From Zingiber officinale (lineage: Eukaryota > Streptophyta > Magnoliopsida > Zingiberales > Zingiberaceae), in contig NC_056001.1 in assembly GCF_018446385.1 (NCBI RefSeq), positions 109,346,436-109,410,435 of the forward strand: a stretch of DNA of 64,000 nucleotides, in the 5' to 3' direction. This document shows positions 34,020 through 46,319 of this stretch, piece by piece. A program made the position numbers and the translations under genes. Positions within the stretch are counted from its first letter, which is position 1. Each line of letters starts with the position of its first letter. The notes beneath the pieces were generated by a model that was not told where the DNA came from, ran no database searches, and saw only the letters and a list, made by a program, of their open reading frames with translations.

Positions 34020-35734
34020 CTTCAGTTTTCACTTTTCACTTTTCAGGGCTATTTTCACATTTTCCTCGCTATATTGTTCTTATTTTCTTAAAGCTACCCA
34101 CAAATTTCACTTTTGCCTTACCTCCATAGAAAAAAGAATAGCAAAAAATTAAACCTGCTACTTTAAATATTTAAGGTTCCATTTGTTTTGCATAAAGTGT
34201 CATACTGATATAAAATAGTTTTCAAGAATATTAAGTTTTATAAAATGTACCTTATTTTTCACACTGCGTACCTCGTTTCCACATATTGTGTAGGTATTTT
34301 GGGATTATCCAAATACCGTAAGTTCATTTCTCATTTTATCTTTTCCAAAAATCGTTGGTACTTCTCACGTGCATCTAAAGCAAAGACCCCTTCGAACAAC
34401 GCTTGTGTGTTCTTAGAAAAAGCGACATTTGTCTGAACCAAAGCGACTATCGGCAAATGATGCAGCTTATTTTTCAACGAACGGAGATCATGAAGTTGAA
34501 AGTGACGAAACCTAATTCGAGACAGTGTCTTTGTCAGTCCTTTGTTATTTTATTAGAGCAGTATTCAAGCGAGGCATTGGTCGCCGAGTGTAAGCAACTG
34601 TAACGTCGAGTTAAAAAATTTCAAGTATTGGTTAAATTCTATCAACCAACATTCTAGATAATCTGTAAACCGCGTAGGCAACGTTTACGTCTCTAATTGT
34701 CCTTACCAATATTGTAGTTGGGGACATCTTCGTTATATTCATCTAATTTTTTTTTTGTTATTATAGGAAAATCAATTATGTGATTTAGTAAAAGTTGATT
34801 ATCTTGAATTGTTAATGCTATGCATTTAGACTCGTCTTTGTTATTAAAAGTTTAATTTATAATATCCTGAATTAATCAATAAATAGTAGAATTATGAGCT
34901 TAAAGTTACTTGTTTATAAAATGTTAAATTTTAAAATGTGTTACTATAAATTTACAAACATGTGATGATTCATTGGCTTCCTTCATTTGACTAGTGTGCT
35001 ATGAAATATTCAGATATTTAATAGATGTTATTGTTATTTACGGTTGCATCAATGTAGGGATTAATTTTCTAATGAAGTGTGCTCACGTAATATGGAATTG
35101 ATTGATTCACAAAAATAAGACCGACTCAATGATGTACACCAAACATAAATACCAATAATAACAAACATCATCTTCCACTTCTGTTAGTATTGTGGTAAGT
35201 ATTAGAGAGAACACAAATAGTATATACAATTTGAAAAAAAAAAAAAACTATTGGTATTGAGGATGTTGTAAGGCAGAGTTATTTGAAATAAATGTTTGAA
35301 GATACATGAACCCAACTAGAATATTACGATATTAGAATACTAGTAAAAATTAAAAGGGATGTCTCCATTGATAAATTTATAGTGAATGATTCATCAATGA
35401 TATTGAATGAGTATAGAGACCTTGAAGATACATTTCAATTAGTTGAAGATGACTATATAATGAATTCAATACTTGTTACGTCACAAAAGTAAGAATCATA
35501 CATGAGTGATGGATTTTTTAATTCATAAAGTAATGTAAAATTTAAACTTTTATTTATTTTAAATAGTAGTGGAATGATTTTTTTTTTACATTTCATACTA
35601 TAATTTGTATTCATTTAAAGTAGTGATGTAATGTACTTTTCTTTAACTTCATATTCTTCACTCCACTCAATGACATGGTAATAGTAATTTAAAAAACCTA
35701 TCAATTTTTGTGTAGGTATTCCCAATCTAAAAAT
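34020..35734. repeat. Duplicated mTERF spacer, copy C
   Basis: AT-rich sequence paralogous to 18660-20900, clearly older in divergence than the 1-1707/20530 pair. It includes a retained stretch around 34940-35100. No gene is seen. Confidence 0.75.
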
Positions 35735-36672
35735 ATTTTAAATATCTCCATCACATGAAATCGAGGAATCAATCTATTTTCCAAACTTAATCTTAAAGGC
35801 AACAGTGGTAAGCAATGTCTAGAGGTGCAATCCCAACATCCTTGATTAAAAAAATTCCATCTTCCTGTGCAATGCCTTTGTGGAACTCCATAAAAAAGTT
35901 GGATGTTTCTTGACTGCTCTAATGAAATCAGAGTTCGACCAACCAAAAGTGTTCATGAGCTTAATTTGGGCCTCAAAATTTCCTCTGCTGACCCGTGCAA
36001 CACAAAAAGGATCCAGAGGAACAACTCGGATCCTCTGAGAATTCCTATCCCGTCAGCTCTATCTACTAGGCATCGGAGGGCATCAGGGTTTTGCACGATG
36101 AAACTGGGGCAATACCACATTCATCCCACAAGAAGTTCATGTTGGGGTGCACTACATTCTCAATGTTGTTGCTAAAAAACCATCCACTCCTCCGGAGATT
36201 CTTGAGGAGGATCTCCCTCAATCCAAATAAATTTCCCCAAGTCTTCAATTTGAGGAGAAGCGTGTTCTAGCTCTTGAAGCCAATAACCATATAGGGTGCA
36301 TCTGAACGACATTGATGATGTCCGATTCAGATAATCCCATTTCTTGCAAAATTTTAAACTTTGGAGCGAGGTCCGTCTCCACATCCCAACCGAGCAATCC
36401 TGGTTTCCAAGCTAGTATCCTTCTCAGATTAGTCCAAGAACAGAGTCGGGATTCTCGATGGACTGAATATGAGGGAGCAACTTGAAGACCTTGGAAGCAT
36501 CATCGGTGGAGAAGCCACATGTATCCACAATCACAAGGTACTCGATCAATAAGTGGAGATCAAGAGAAGCGGTGACGCCTGAGGAGGAGACGGATGTGCT
36601 GGTGGAGAAGAAGACACGGTGGAGTTGGGACGAAGGAGGGAGGGATTAGCGGCGAACCAAGGATTGAAACAT
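35735..36672 (-). pseudogene. mTERF pseudogene 1
   Basis: The start region at 36672 and the presequence part (36540-36670) are recognisable, then blocks such as KTWGNLFGLREILLKNL and VHPNMNFLWDECGI. The repeats are interrupted by several frameshifts and by an internal deletion that removes the part after DECGI. The 3' end keeps RLIPRFHVMEI. It is decayed well beyond function. Confidence 0.85.
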
Positions 36673-38091
36673 CGCGTCAGCACATCGAGTAATGATGCAT
36701 CGTGTTACTTGACGCGTTGGATCATAGAGCCAACCGGATCTAATATTTCATAAGAAATGATTGACTATTTTTGAATACATATTTGTCTATATTATTTTCT
36801 TAATGATATATAATTTACCTTTCATTAAAAAAAAAAATAAAGATCCTGTAAAACCCACATCAATCACCTCTTCCAGGCTAACTTCACTTACGACCCCTAG
36901 CTTTATGTTTCATGTAGATCAGGTAAATGTAATGTGTTTTGGTTCTATTGATTTAGCTAATTGACACTGACTAATCCCAACAAATAGTTGACCTTCCTTG
37001 TATTCGACTTTGGATAAATTCAAAACTTGTGCATGTGATTAGCAAATTCAACGTGTAAGAAAGAGCTTACACAATTTATGATTTCATATTGCCATAAAAA
37101 ACAACATAACACAATAACATACATAAATAGATTATCAAGCATTATAAATCCAATCAAACAACTTATAAATGAGCACCTAAAATTAAAGAATTTAAGCAAT
37201 AAGATAGTAAAAGAAGATAGAAAATTGATACCTCGTTGCAAAAAGGATGAACACTGCAGTTTGCAACAGCAGAAGAGGATAAATCTGTGAAGAGATGGAT
37301 CTATCTGGGACACCTGAGCCTACTCGATATTTATAATAAACCGTTTGATCTGAGTAAGCAGTTGAATAGATTGAGTGGCCAGCCTAGATTGCTTTTAAAA
37401 CACCAACTCAAGGGGGCTACTAAGTCTGAGATGTAGTCACCAAACAAAGCTACCTTGGCGATTGCCCCGGCTACTTTGAGAACAACCATATAATATAGTA
37501 GTATAAGATCTTTATGATCACTTTACAATTCAAATTACTATACAAGAAGAAATCTCAAATAAATAGTGCTTTGAATATATGTAAGAATTTGTAATTGACA
37601 GCATTCAGAAATAGACTTGTAATTTGTGTTAAAATTTAGCTTGTTAACATTACTAAAATTTCCATGATCGAGTGAATTATTTGCATCTGCAATCATATTG
37701 ATTGAGATCATGATTTTGCACTTACAAATATCTGTTTCTGGTTGAGATCACTAGATTGTTATCTATGGGTTTGTAGTTTGATTATACCCTTACTACAATC
37801 ATGTAAACCTTTTTGTGGATTGGTTCAACATTCTTGTGAAATGTGTTAGTTTCTTAAGAAAGCTATCCCCTTCCATGATATTTGAGATGTTAAATAACTA
37901 TGTTGTTTCTGATCTACCCATAGAATATTCGCATCATGATTTTTTTGAGGAACGTAAATTGTTTATATATCAATGGAGGGTTTACATATTAGATGCCTGC
38001 AAAACAAAAAACATGTGTCTGAATCTTAAGAAACATCCTCTCAATGTTAGATACATCTCCCTCAACCGGATCATATAAGAGACACCTAGGT
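36673..38091. other. Intergenic, with a paralogue of the solo-LTR target site
   Basis: 37030-37545 is paralogous to 12995-13168 plus 15418-15760 and contains the unoccupied ATAAG target site at 37199-37203. The rest (36680-37010 and 37550-38090) is AT-rich and gives no recognisable gene; an 87-codon open frame at 37815-38078 resembles nothing I know. Confidence 0.6.
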
Positions 38092-38410
38092 GTCGTGCTC
38101 TAATCAACCGGCAATCCCCACGGTATCATTGGGCGAAGACCTCCAACATTCTTTTGAAGGTGCACATTTCATGTCGTAGGTGGAGCCATGTCTTCATCTT
38201 GTCCCAAAGGGCGTTGCTGATTAGACACGTGAAAAAAGAATGATCCAATTCATCCGCAAGCTTACATATCGAATAGATTTTGCACGGTACATATGAGAGC
38301 TGATCTTTGGTGCGTAGGCGTTCATTTGCAAGGAGCCAAAGAGCAAACTGATGCTTTGCCATAATGTAAGGCTTCCACACAACCTCCACCCAAGTTTTGG
38401 GCTCATTTCT
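38092..38410 (-). pseudogene. LINE-type reverse transcriptase zinc-binding fragment (zf-RVT)
   Basis: The minus-strand frame has H-x-FALWLL, RLRTKDQL, C-x3-C and a D-H-x-FFTC ending with ALWDKMKTWL, the pattern of the zinc-binding domain at the C-terminus of plant non-LTR retrotransposon proteins. No reverse transcriptase core is next to it, so it is a short relic. Confidence 0.65.
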
Positions 38411-38584
38411 TGGCCAATATTAGCATTATGATTAGCATTATGGTGAGTGGATGATTAGAACTTAGATCTTTCATTCTCATTGGTAGATTATCCATCCTAA
38501 GAAATCAAATCATGTCCTAAACCCTAAATCACAAGGTCAGCTATAAGCTAACTCCGTGATTTAACTCTCTTCTATAAGTACCCC

Positions 38585-39456
38585 ATGGGAGTTATGATGT
38601 GATTAACAAAGTCAAGTTAGGTCATGTTATAGTTTAATCCTTGTGTTTAAGTGCGCAGGAGCTTAGGAGCATAGGAAGTTGAGCAAAAGACGTAGCTAGT
38701 GAGAAGGACGACACAGGAGAGAGTCGACGGGCTAGGTGCGTTCGAGGGACGAGACGCTACAGAAGAGTACGCTAGCGGACGAGAAGGAAACGTGCGGCGG
38801 TTCCGAGGGACGAGAAGCCTGAACGGAAGGTTGCTCGAGAAGGTCAAAAAATGGATTCGAGTGAGCCCTATTTTAGATGGCCAAAATCACTCAAGCGAGC
38901 GGAGCCAGAGCCCAGACCGAAAAGTCAATAGGGAAGTTGACTTTGGTCCGGGTGTCTCGCCCAGCAGGGGCCGGATCAACATCGTCCGGGTGCCGAGAAA
39001 CCTTCCAGGCGCTTGGACCAAAAAGTTTATCAAAACTCAACATGTCGCAATCCGTTGCGATCTAGATAAAATTTTATCCACGTCCAAGTGCTTGAAACCC
39101 TTCCAGGTGTCCCGATCAGGGCTATAAATACAGTCCTGATCCCAATAGTTAAAAACCATCACTTGTAATTAATTTCTTTGTTTGTTCTACTACTGTGTGA
39201 GCTGTCAACGCTGTAAGAGGCTTCTCTGCCTGAAGAAGACATTTAGTGAGTTGTTTCAACGTCTTGGATTAGCAATCTTCTAATTGCAAACCAAGTAAAT
39301 TCTTCTGTGCCTCTACTATCTTCTTAATTAGTTTGTTAATTCTTTTTATACAAATGTTTATTTTAATCAAGCTGTAAAGTTCGAGAAAGATTTTGTTTGT
39401 TTTAATTTGTGTAGGATAATTCACCCCCCCCTTTGCCGGCTGCAAGGGACCAACAC
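38585..39456 (+). mobile_element. Copia-type LTR fragment
   Basis: It ends with TTCACCCCCCCCTTTGCCGG and CCAACA, the layout of the other Copia LTR ends in this window, and begins with a GGGAGTTATGATGTGATTAAC phrase like the early part of such LTRs. The true 5' end is missing or too changed to place, and no target duplication could be matched, so it is a truncated solo LTR. A GC-rich segment (38690-39060) precedes the ATAAATA-type promoter motif near 39124. Confidence 0.65.
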
Positions 39457-39578
39457 CTTCACATAACATGGGGACAAACTAGCACAATCACCTTTTGCTA
39501 TAATTTAAGTTGGATTGTCGAACAATTTTTAATGGACACTTTAGTTGTTAAGCAAGATTTGCTTTAAATATCCTTCCA

Positions 39579-40383
39579 TTTTTAGGCAAAAATCAAAAGC
39601 ATGTCCTAAATTGAGAGAGACATCAAGTGGGTATCCCATTTTTTTTTTTTGAAAAAAAAATAAATGACTGCCTCATCAATAATTTTATCCTGAAGATACC
39701 CCTTAATCCAACATTGTTGTAGCAGTTATGGGTACAATGTGTAAAAGCTACTGAATAGATACTACGTGTAGAAGTTTCCCTATAGTGGCTACAATGTGTA
39801 AAAGCTACCCAATAACTACTACAACGTGTTTATAGAGAGTTTAAGATTAAGCGTTTGGGGTTTACACCCGTGTAGAAGTTACCTAGTAGCTGCAACGTGT
39901 TTAGGATATGTTTAGGGTCTTGGATTATAGCTTCTACATAATAACTTTTACAACTTTTTTAAAGTGATTTTGATTAATTTAAAGTGATTTTAATATAATT
40001 TAAATAATTTTGACCAATTTGATAAATAATATTTTGATATAATAATCAAAGACCCTAAATCATAAATCTTAAATTCATTCTAACACATTGTAGCAGTTAT
40101 TGGATAACTTCTACACGTAATAGCTATTGATAGTTTCTACATGGTTTAAATCCTAAACTCTAAACTCCAAACTCATCTTAAACATATTGTAACATCTACT
40201 GAATAGCTAGCTTCTACATATTGTAGTAGTTATCAGTAGCTATTACAACAGGGCTAAGTCAAGGGATATTTTCAAAAAAAAAAAAATCATTGAAGGGACA
40301 CCCTTTTATTTTTTTTAAATAAAAGGGATGCCTTTTTTTATGATTTGTAACATTTGGGATGTCCTTTTAATTTTTAGCCAAAC
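39579..40383. mobile_element. Foldback-like element, copy 1
   Basis: The two ends are inverted: TTTTTAGGCAAAAATCAAAAG at the left against CTTTTAATTTTTAGCCAAA at the right, with A/T tracts and TCAATgATTTT and GATATCCCTT blocks also mirrored. The inside is full of TTGTAGCAG, CTACAACGTG and TTCTACA words in both orientations. It has no coding capacity. It probably belongs to a DNA-transposon-derived foldback family. Confidence 0.65.
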
Positions 40384-41222
40384 TTCTTCTGGTAACAAAC
40401 TCTCCATGAGTGAACACTTTTAGATGCCAAGCATTATGGAATTTGGCAGTCAAATTAGCATTCTTAAGGGGGGAAAAAAATCAAATGACCGCCCCATCAA
40501 TGATTTTATCCTCAAGATATCCCTTCTTCCAACATTGTTGTAGCAGCTATGGATAACATCCACAACGTCTAGAAGCTACTGAATAGCTACTACAACATGT
40601 AAAAGTTACTTTATAGCTGCTACAACGTGTTTAAAGTGAGCTTATAATTTAAAATTTAGAATTTACATCGTATCAAAACTACCAAGTAGTTGCTACAACA
40701 CATTTAGGATAAATTTAAGGTTTAGGATTATAGTAGCTACATAATAATTTCTACAACTATTTTAAAGTGGAGTTGATTAATTTAAAGTTATTTGCTAAAA
40801 TTTAAATAATTTGGTCAAATTGATAAATAATATTTTAATAGAATAATAAAATGCTAAACTCATCCTAAACACATTATAGCAATTACTAGATAACTTCTAC
40901 ATTTTGTAATAACTACTAGGTAGTTTCTACCTGATATTAATCCTAAACTTTAAACCCCAAACTCATCTTAAATATATTCCTAAACTCATCTTAAATATAT
41001 TGAAGTGACTACTGGATAACTTCTACATATTGTAACAGCTACTGAGTAGGTTTTACTTGTCATAATAGTTACTGGATAGTTTCTACATAGTATAGTATCT
41101 ATCGGTAGCTGAAATTACAGAACTAAGTCAAGGGGTATTTTTGAAAAAAAATCATTGAAGAGATCCCCTTTTAATTTTTTGAAAAAAAGACACTTGTGGG
41201 GTGCTCTTTAATTTTTGCCTAA
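40384..41222. mobile_element. Foldback-like element, copy 2 (tandem duplicate)
   Basis: The flank after copy 1 (TTCTTCTGGTAAC...GCATTATGGAATTTGGC) recurs after copy 2 at 41223, about 839 bp later. The whole unit, flank plus foldback, was thus duplicated in tandem. Copy 2 lacks the outermost left arm. Mirror blocks like those of copy 1 are at 40480-40540 and 41120-41170. Confidence 0.65.
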
Positions 41223-41544
41223 ATTTCTTCTTGCAACAAATTCTGCATGCGTGAACATTTTAGATGCAAAGCATTATGGAATTTGGCAAGTCAAATTAGC
41301 TTTCTTAAGAAAAGAAAAAAAAAAATGGCAAGCCAACATTGTGTCACCATAGTGCCCAGTTCCCAGGTGCCATCCATTTATAAGACCTGACCAAGAATCC
41401 CTTTGTGTCAGTGGCCGTCTTCACTGGAGCATGAAAACTACAATAAAGATTAGCTCAATATCATTGCTTCTACGTCATAAAATAACATACTCAAATAAAT
41501 CCTTGCATTCATTTGCAGTTTGGATTATTCACCTTTAACTCAGC

Positions 41545-42511
41545 TACAACTCACAAGGCTTCAAGAAGTTTAGGGTGTTTATCTTTGTAAGGGAGAACAA
41601 AGCTCTGTAAAAAAATTTGGACCAGTGATGTGAAAAATCTATGTAGCTTGATTTTTGAAGTCCATAACCCTTCAGATTTCAATATCTTCATCAATTGAAA
41701 TCGAGGAATCAACCTCTTTTCCAAACTAAATGCTAAAACGATTGGGTGGTTAGCAATCTCAGAAGGTTTAATTTCAACATTCTTGATAAAAAATTCCATC
41801 TTCCTCTGCAATGCCTCTGTGGAATGCCATAAAAAGGCTGGACGTTTCTTTATTGCAGCTGTGAAATCTGAGTTCGACCAATCAAACCAAAGCTGTGCAT
41901 CAGCACAGCTTGACCTGGGCCTCAAATTTATCCTTGCTGGTCGCGTGCAGCACATCAAGGACCCAGAGGAACATCTTAGATTTCCGGGGAATTCCAAGCT
42001 CGCCAGTTCTATCTGCCAGAGCCCGGAGGGCATCTAGGTTATGCACGATGAAGCTGGGGCGCCTTTTAAGGACAAGAGAAACTCGATGTTCAGGAATACC
42101 ACATTCATCCCGTAAGAAGTTCAAGTCAGGGTATACCACATTCTCAATGTTTGTGTTCATAAACCTGTTATACCTCTGGAGATTCTTGAGGAGGATCTCT
42201 CTGGATCCAAAAAGACTTTCCCAAACCTTCAATCAGGGGAGAAGTGTGTTGCGGATGTTGTAGGAAACAAAGATAAGGTGCAGCATAACGACATGGACAG
42301 CATCGGACTCAGAGAACCCCATGTCGTGCAAAAATTTAAACCTTGGAGCGAGGTTCATCTCCACATCACAGCCGAGCAATCCTGGTTTCCAAGCTATTAT
42401 CCTTCTCAGATTAGCTCCATCAAAGACCTGAGATCTAAAAAAAATCCAAGAATGGCGTTGGACTTCTCGGTGGGCTGAAAACGGATGAGCGACTTCTCGG
42501 TAGCCCAGCAT
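41545..42511 (-). pseudogene. mTERF pseudogene 2
   Basis: Three frames carry consecutive mTERF blocks: 42233-42511 (LRRIIAWKPGLLGCDVE), 41900-42232 (KVWESLFGSREILLKNL to FVHNL-like DALRALADR) and 41551-42033 (GWSNSDF equivalent to the end). The presequence is missing. A short duplication (CAATCAAACCAAAGCTGTGC region, 41877-41910) and frameshifts separate the frames. Confidence 0.85.
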
Positions 42512-43090
42512 ACATCTGACTTTGCTTGAAAACAGTGGGGAAAATCGCCTTCATAATTCTAATAGACAAATATCTTCTTATTAGGAATTCAACAAATCCT
42601 TTTTAACTCAATCAAGTTGCAAAATGGAACTCAGAAAGACTAACATTCTCATGTTTACAGTAGCAATGGCATGTATGATATAGAATATGAAAATTAATAA
42701 TGGTTTCTCTATAATCTTGGCAGATGGGTATTGTTTTCAGGCTTAAATCCAATTCTACTTGTCAAAGGGGACAAAAATCGACTTTGATGATTCTTAAAGA
42801 CAAATATCTTCTACTTGGAAGGAGTTCAATTGATAAGGTCCTACAAGAAATCCATTTCAACTCAATCAGATTGCAAAATGGAACTCAGAATACCTAGCAT
42901 CCTCATGCCTACAATAACAGTTACATTCATAGTATAGAATATGAAAACTGCAAGTAAACCATATAAAACTACGACAAGATTGGTTCAATATCATTGCTTA
43001 TGCCGTCTTAAAATCAAACCTATGTAAATCTTGCATTCATTAGCAGTTTGGATAATTCCCTTTGAACTCAGCTACAACTCACAAGACTTC
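42512..43090. other. mTERF spacer with repeated 3' flanks
   Basis: A phrase TTGCAAAATGGAACTCAGAA occurs twice (near 42615 and 42871), each followed by CTAACATTCTC or CTAGCATCCTC. These are two successive mTERF 3' flanks, indicating a further gene copy lost between pseudogenes 2 and 3. No gene remains. Confidence 0.6.
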
Positions 43091-44158
43091 ATGCAGTTTG
43101 GGTAATTTATCTTCGCAAGGGAGCACATACTGCTTCAAAATTTGGACCGGATGAAGAGAAAAATTCATGTAGCTTGTTTGTTAACTTCCCTAACCCTTCA
43201 GATTTCAATATCTCCATCACACTAAATTGAGGAATTAATCTCTCTTCCAAACTTAATATTAAAGGCATCGGGCAGTAAGCAATGTCTGACGGTAAAATTT
43301 CAATATCATTAATTAAAAATTCCATCTTTCTCTGCAATAACTATGGAAAGGCTTAAAAAAGTGTGGACATTTCTTGAGCGCAGTAAGGAAATCTAAATTC
43401 GACCAGCCAAAATTGTTCATGAGCTTGACTAGGGCCTAAAAATTTTCCCTGCTCAGCACAAAAAGGATCCAGAGGAACATTCAAGATCCTCAAGGAACTC
43501 TAAGCCCGTCAGTTCTATCTACCAGAGTCGGGAGGACATCTGGGTTCATCACGATGAAGCTCGGATGTCTTTTAATGGCAAGAGAAATCCTCTTTTCAGG
43601 ATTACCACATTCATACTCGATGTTGTTGCTCATAAACCTGTTAAAACCTGTTACACCTTCGGAAATTCTTGAGGAAGATCTCCTTGGATCCAAAAAGACT
43701 TTGCCAAACCTTCAATCTGGGGAGAAGCGTTTTCTGGGCATTGAGAGAAAGAATGATGGGGTGAAGCATAACACTATTGATGGCGTCAGACTCAGAGAAC
43801 CCCATGTCGCGCAAAAAATTGAACTTCGGAGCGAGGTTCATCGCCATATCATAGCCGAGCAATCTTGGTCTCCAAGTTATTAGCTTTCTGAGATTAGCGC
43901 CATCAAGCCCTGAGATATGAAGAATCCAAGAACGGCATCAGCCCTCTCGGTGGACTGAGAGAGGGGGAGCGACTTCGAGACCTGGGAAGCATCGGTGGCG
44001 GAGAACCGCGCATGTATCCACGAGGTACTCGACCAAGAAGTGTGGATCGGAGAAGGGGCGTGGCTTGAGGACGAGATGGAAGTGCCGGTGGAGAAGAAGA
44101 TGCGACGGAGTTGGGTCGAAGGAGGGAGGGCATAGCGGCGGAACAAGGAGTGAAACAT
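43091..44158 (-). pseudogene. mTERF pseudogene 3
   Basis: The start ATG at 44158 and a presequence with RRIFFSTGTS are kept, then mTERF blocks in shifted frames (KFNFLRDMGFSESDAINSVM, KVWQSLFGSKEIFLKNF). A deletion removes part of the middle (around 43440-43620) and the 3' end reads RKMEFLINDIEI in another frame. Several frameshifts make it non-functional. Confidence 0.87.
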
Positions 44159-44236
44159 CGCGCCAGCGAGACAAACGACGACGTACCGTACGAACGACCC
44201 AATAGATCCGGTAAAACCCTACCTCGATTAGAGTTC

Positions 44237-44389
44237 GGATCCTCTATCCCAAATATCCCGTGTCCTCGTATCTCCGTGTCCCCTCGTCGATCGGACGGGT
44301 CAGATCATATCTCAAGAATACAACCATCTCAAGGATGCCACGACTATCTGATCGGCGATGGGACACGGGATGTTTGGGACAGATGATTC
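44237..44389. mobile_element. MITE, ~150 bp with ~29-bp terminal inverted repeats
   Basis: ATCCCAAATATCCCGTGTCC (44246-44265) is mirrored by GGACACGGGATGTTTGGGAC (44361-44380) with two mismatches; the match extends weakly outward. The inside is noncoding. The family and target duplication cannot be set. Confidence 0.65.
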
Positions 44390-44974
44390 AAACTACTTCG
44401 ATCACATCTTCCGGGCTAACTTACGACCCCTTTATGTTTCGAGTTGATAGGTTACACACACACAGATATATCTATATATATATAGAGAGAGAGATATATG
44501 TGGAACATGGGCACTTGAATTGAATCTATGCGCCCGAGTTGAATCTAAGCACCTAGATTCAATCTAAGCACCCGGAATTCAATCAGAATATTTTTTTTAT
44601 TCTTTATTTATTTTTAGGGTATATTATATGTATTTAGGGTTCAAAATTTTAGGATTTAGGAGCTAGATTATAATAGTTTTAAGTCAATAAGATTTTTTCT
44701 CTAGGGTCAAAACTAAAAATTTTAGATACTCACGGGATATATTATATATATTTAGAGTTTAAGATTTAAGGATTTAAGGTTGAGTTTAATGAGTTTAAGC
44801 TAATAAGATTTTTCCCTTTAGAGTTCATGCTTCCCTCTTGGGTTATCGTGTTTAAGATTAAATTTTAGATGCATATAAGGTATAATATTTCTTTAAGGAA
44901 ATGTTAATTTAGAAAAAACAAATTGAATCTAGGCACCTGGATCGGAGGGTGCGCATAGGCGCACGGCGAAGCAT
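44390..44974. repeat. Microsatellite and short dispersed repeats
   Basis: A compound (AC)n/(AT)n/(AG)n tract at 44453-44496 is followed by three to four copies of a TTGAATCTAAGCACC-type phrase at 44518-44585 and a fourth at 44920-44938. No gene is seen; the left junction of the giant-LTR element lies about 44975. Confidence 0.7.
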
Positions 44975-46273
44975 CCGTCGAATGAACCACTTCCCTTGGG
45001 TATAACTCCTAGTCTATAGTCGGTCGGACGGAAAGTCGGTCGGATGCCCGGTTCCCCACTTCTCCCGGGCAAGTCTTCCAATTTACATCCACTTGGCCCT
45101 AGCGTCGATCGGACTTCCAGGACTCTGTGTCTCACTTCTCCTGAGCACGACTCCTAGCATACATCCGCCCGACCCCAACGACCCAATTTCTCGCACCTCA
45201 TGGGTACGACTCCCAATTTATATCTGCCCAACCCCAACGTCGGTCAGACCTCCATGACTCATTGCCTAGCTCCTCTTGGGCACGACTCCCAGCATATATC
45301 CAGCCCGTATACTAGTTGGACCTCTAGGACTCAGTGCCTTGCTCCTCTTGAGCACTACTCCTAGCATACATCCGCCTCGCCCCAACGCCAGTCAGACCTC
45401 CAGGACTAGTTCCTCGCTCCTTATGAGCATGACTCCGAATATACATTTGTCTGACCCCAACGTCAATCAGGCCTCCAAGATTCAGTTCCTCGCTCTTCAT
45501 AGACATGACTCCCAGTATACATTTGCTCTGCCCCAGTGCCAGTCGGACCTCAACAGTTTAGTTCCCCACTTCTCATGGACACAACTCAAGGCATACATCC
45601 GTCGGTCGCCCCCAGTGCCAGTTGGACCTCCAGGACTTAGCTTCCCACTTCTCATGTGCAAAGCTCCCAATTTACATCGGGTCGGGCCTAGAGCTGGTTG
45701 GACTCCCCGTGGGAGACAACACTATCAGAGAATTGCAATAACTTGTTAGAGAATAATAACTACTTATCAGAGAATATTCCATTATTCAGACATATACATG
45801 CAAGGGAACCTTCCTCCGTCTAGAGGGAGGCTATTTTACACCCTCCACCATCCGACAGATATTGACATTCAACATATTCTGACATCCAACATATTCTAAC
45901 ACCTAATTATTATGGAGGTTATAAGAGACGGTATAAAAGGGGGTGCTCTCCATTAGCCAGGTACGCTAGGCTATGCATACTCACACACACACACATCCAC
46001 ATTTAATGTTGTATTGTTCATCTCCTTCTCCATTTTTACTCGGCTACTATTCTGACTTGAGCGTCGAAGTGTCTATGACAGGGACCCCACCCCTGGTTCT
46101 CGATCTAATGTTCCTGTTGGCTTTGTCTATGGTGTGTGTAGGTTCGTAGCTCCTAGCTCCAGGAGTGCAGCTCCCAGCTCCAGGAGCACAGCTCCTAGCT
46201 CGAAGTCTTTCCTCAGTTAACATTCCCACCTCCTCATCGGTAGCCCATCTAACTCAATTTTCGAATGGAATCA
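44975..46273 (+). repeat. 5' LTR (3' part) of the decayed Gypsy element
   Basis: It aligns with about 11550-12977. It holds class D repeats (44975-45720), then a TATA box TATAAAAG at 45932-45939, (AC)n near 45981, and the LTR end AATCA. It lacks classes A-C, so the 5' part of the LTR is missing. Confidence 0.8.
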
Positions 46274-46276
46274 AAT

Positions 46277-46294
46277 TTGGTGTCATCTGTAGGA
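46277..46294 (+). other. Primer-binding site, Gypsy type
   Basis: TTGGTGTCATCTGTAGG resembles the TTGGCGCCGTCTGTGGG primer site of plant Gypsy elements with a few transitions, three bases after the LTR end. Confidence 0.7.
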
Positions 46295-46319
46295 ATCTTC
46301 ACCTATTCTAGAACGTATG

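Noticed and set aside
37815-38078. 87-codon open frame in intergenic DNA
   Set aside because: No motif, no paralogue in the duplicated segments, and AT-rich composition where such frames arise by chance.
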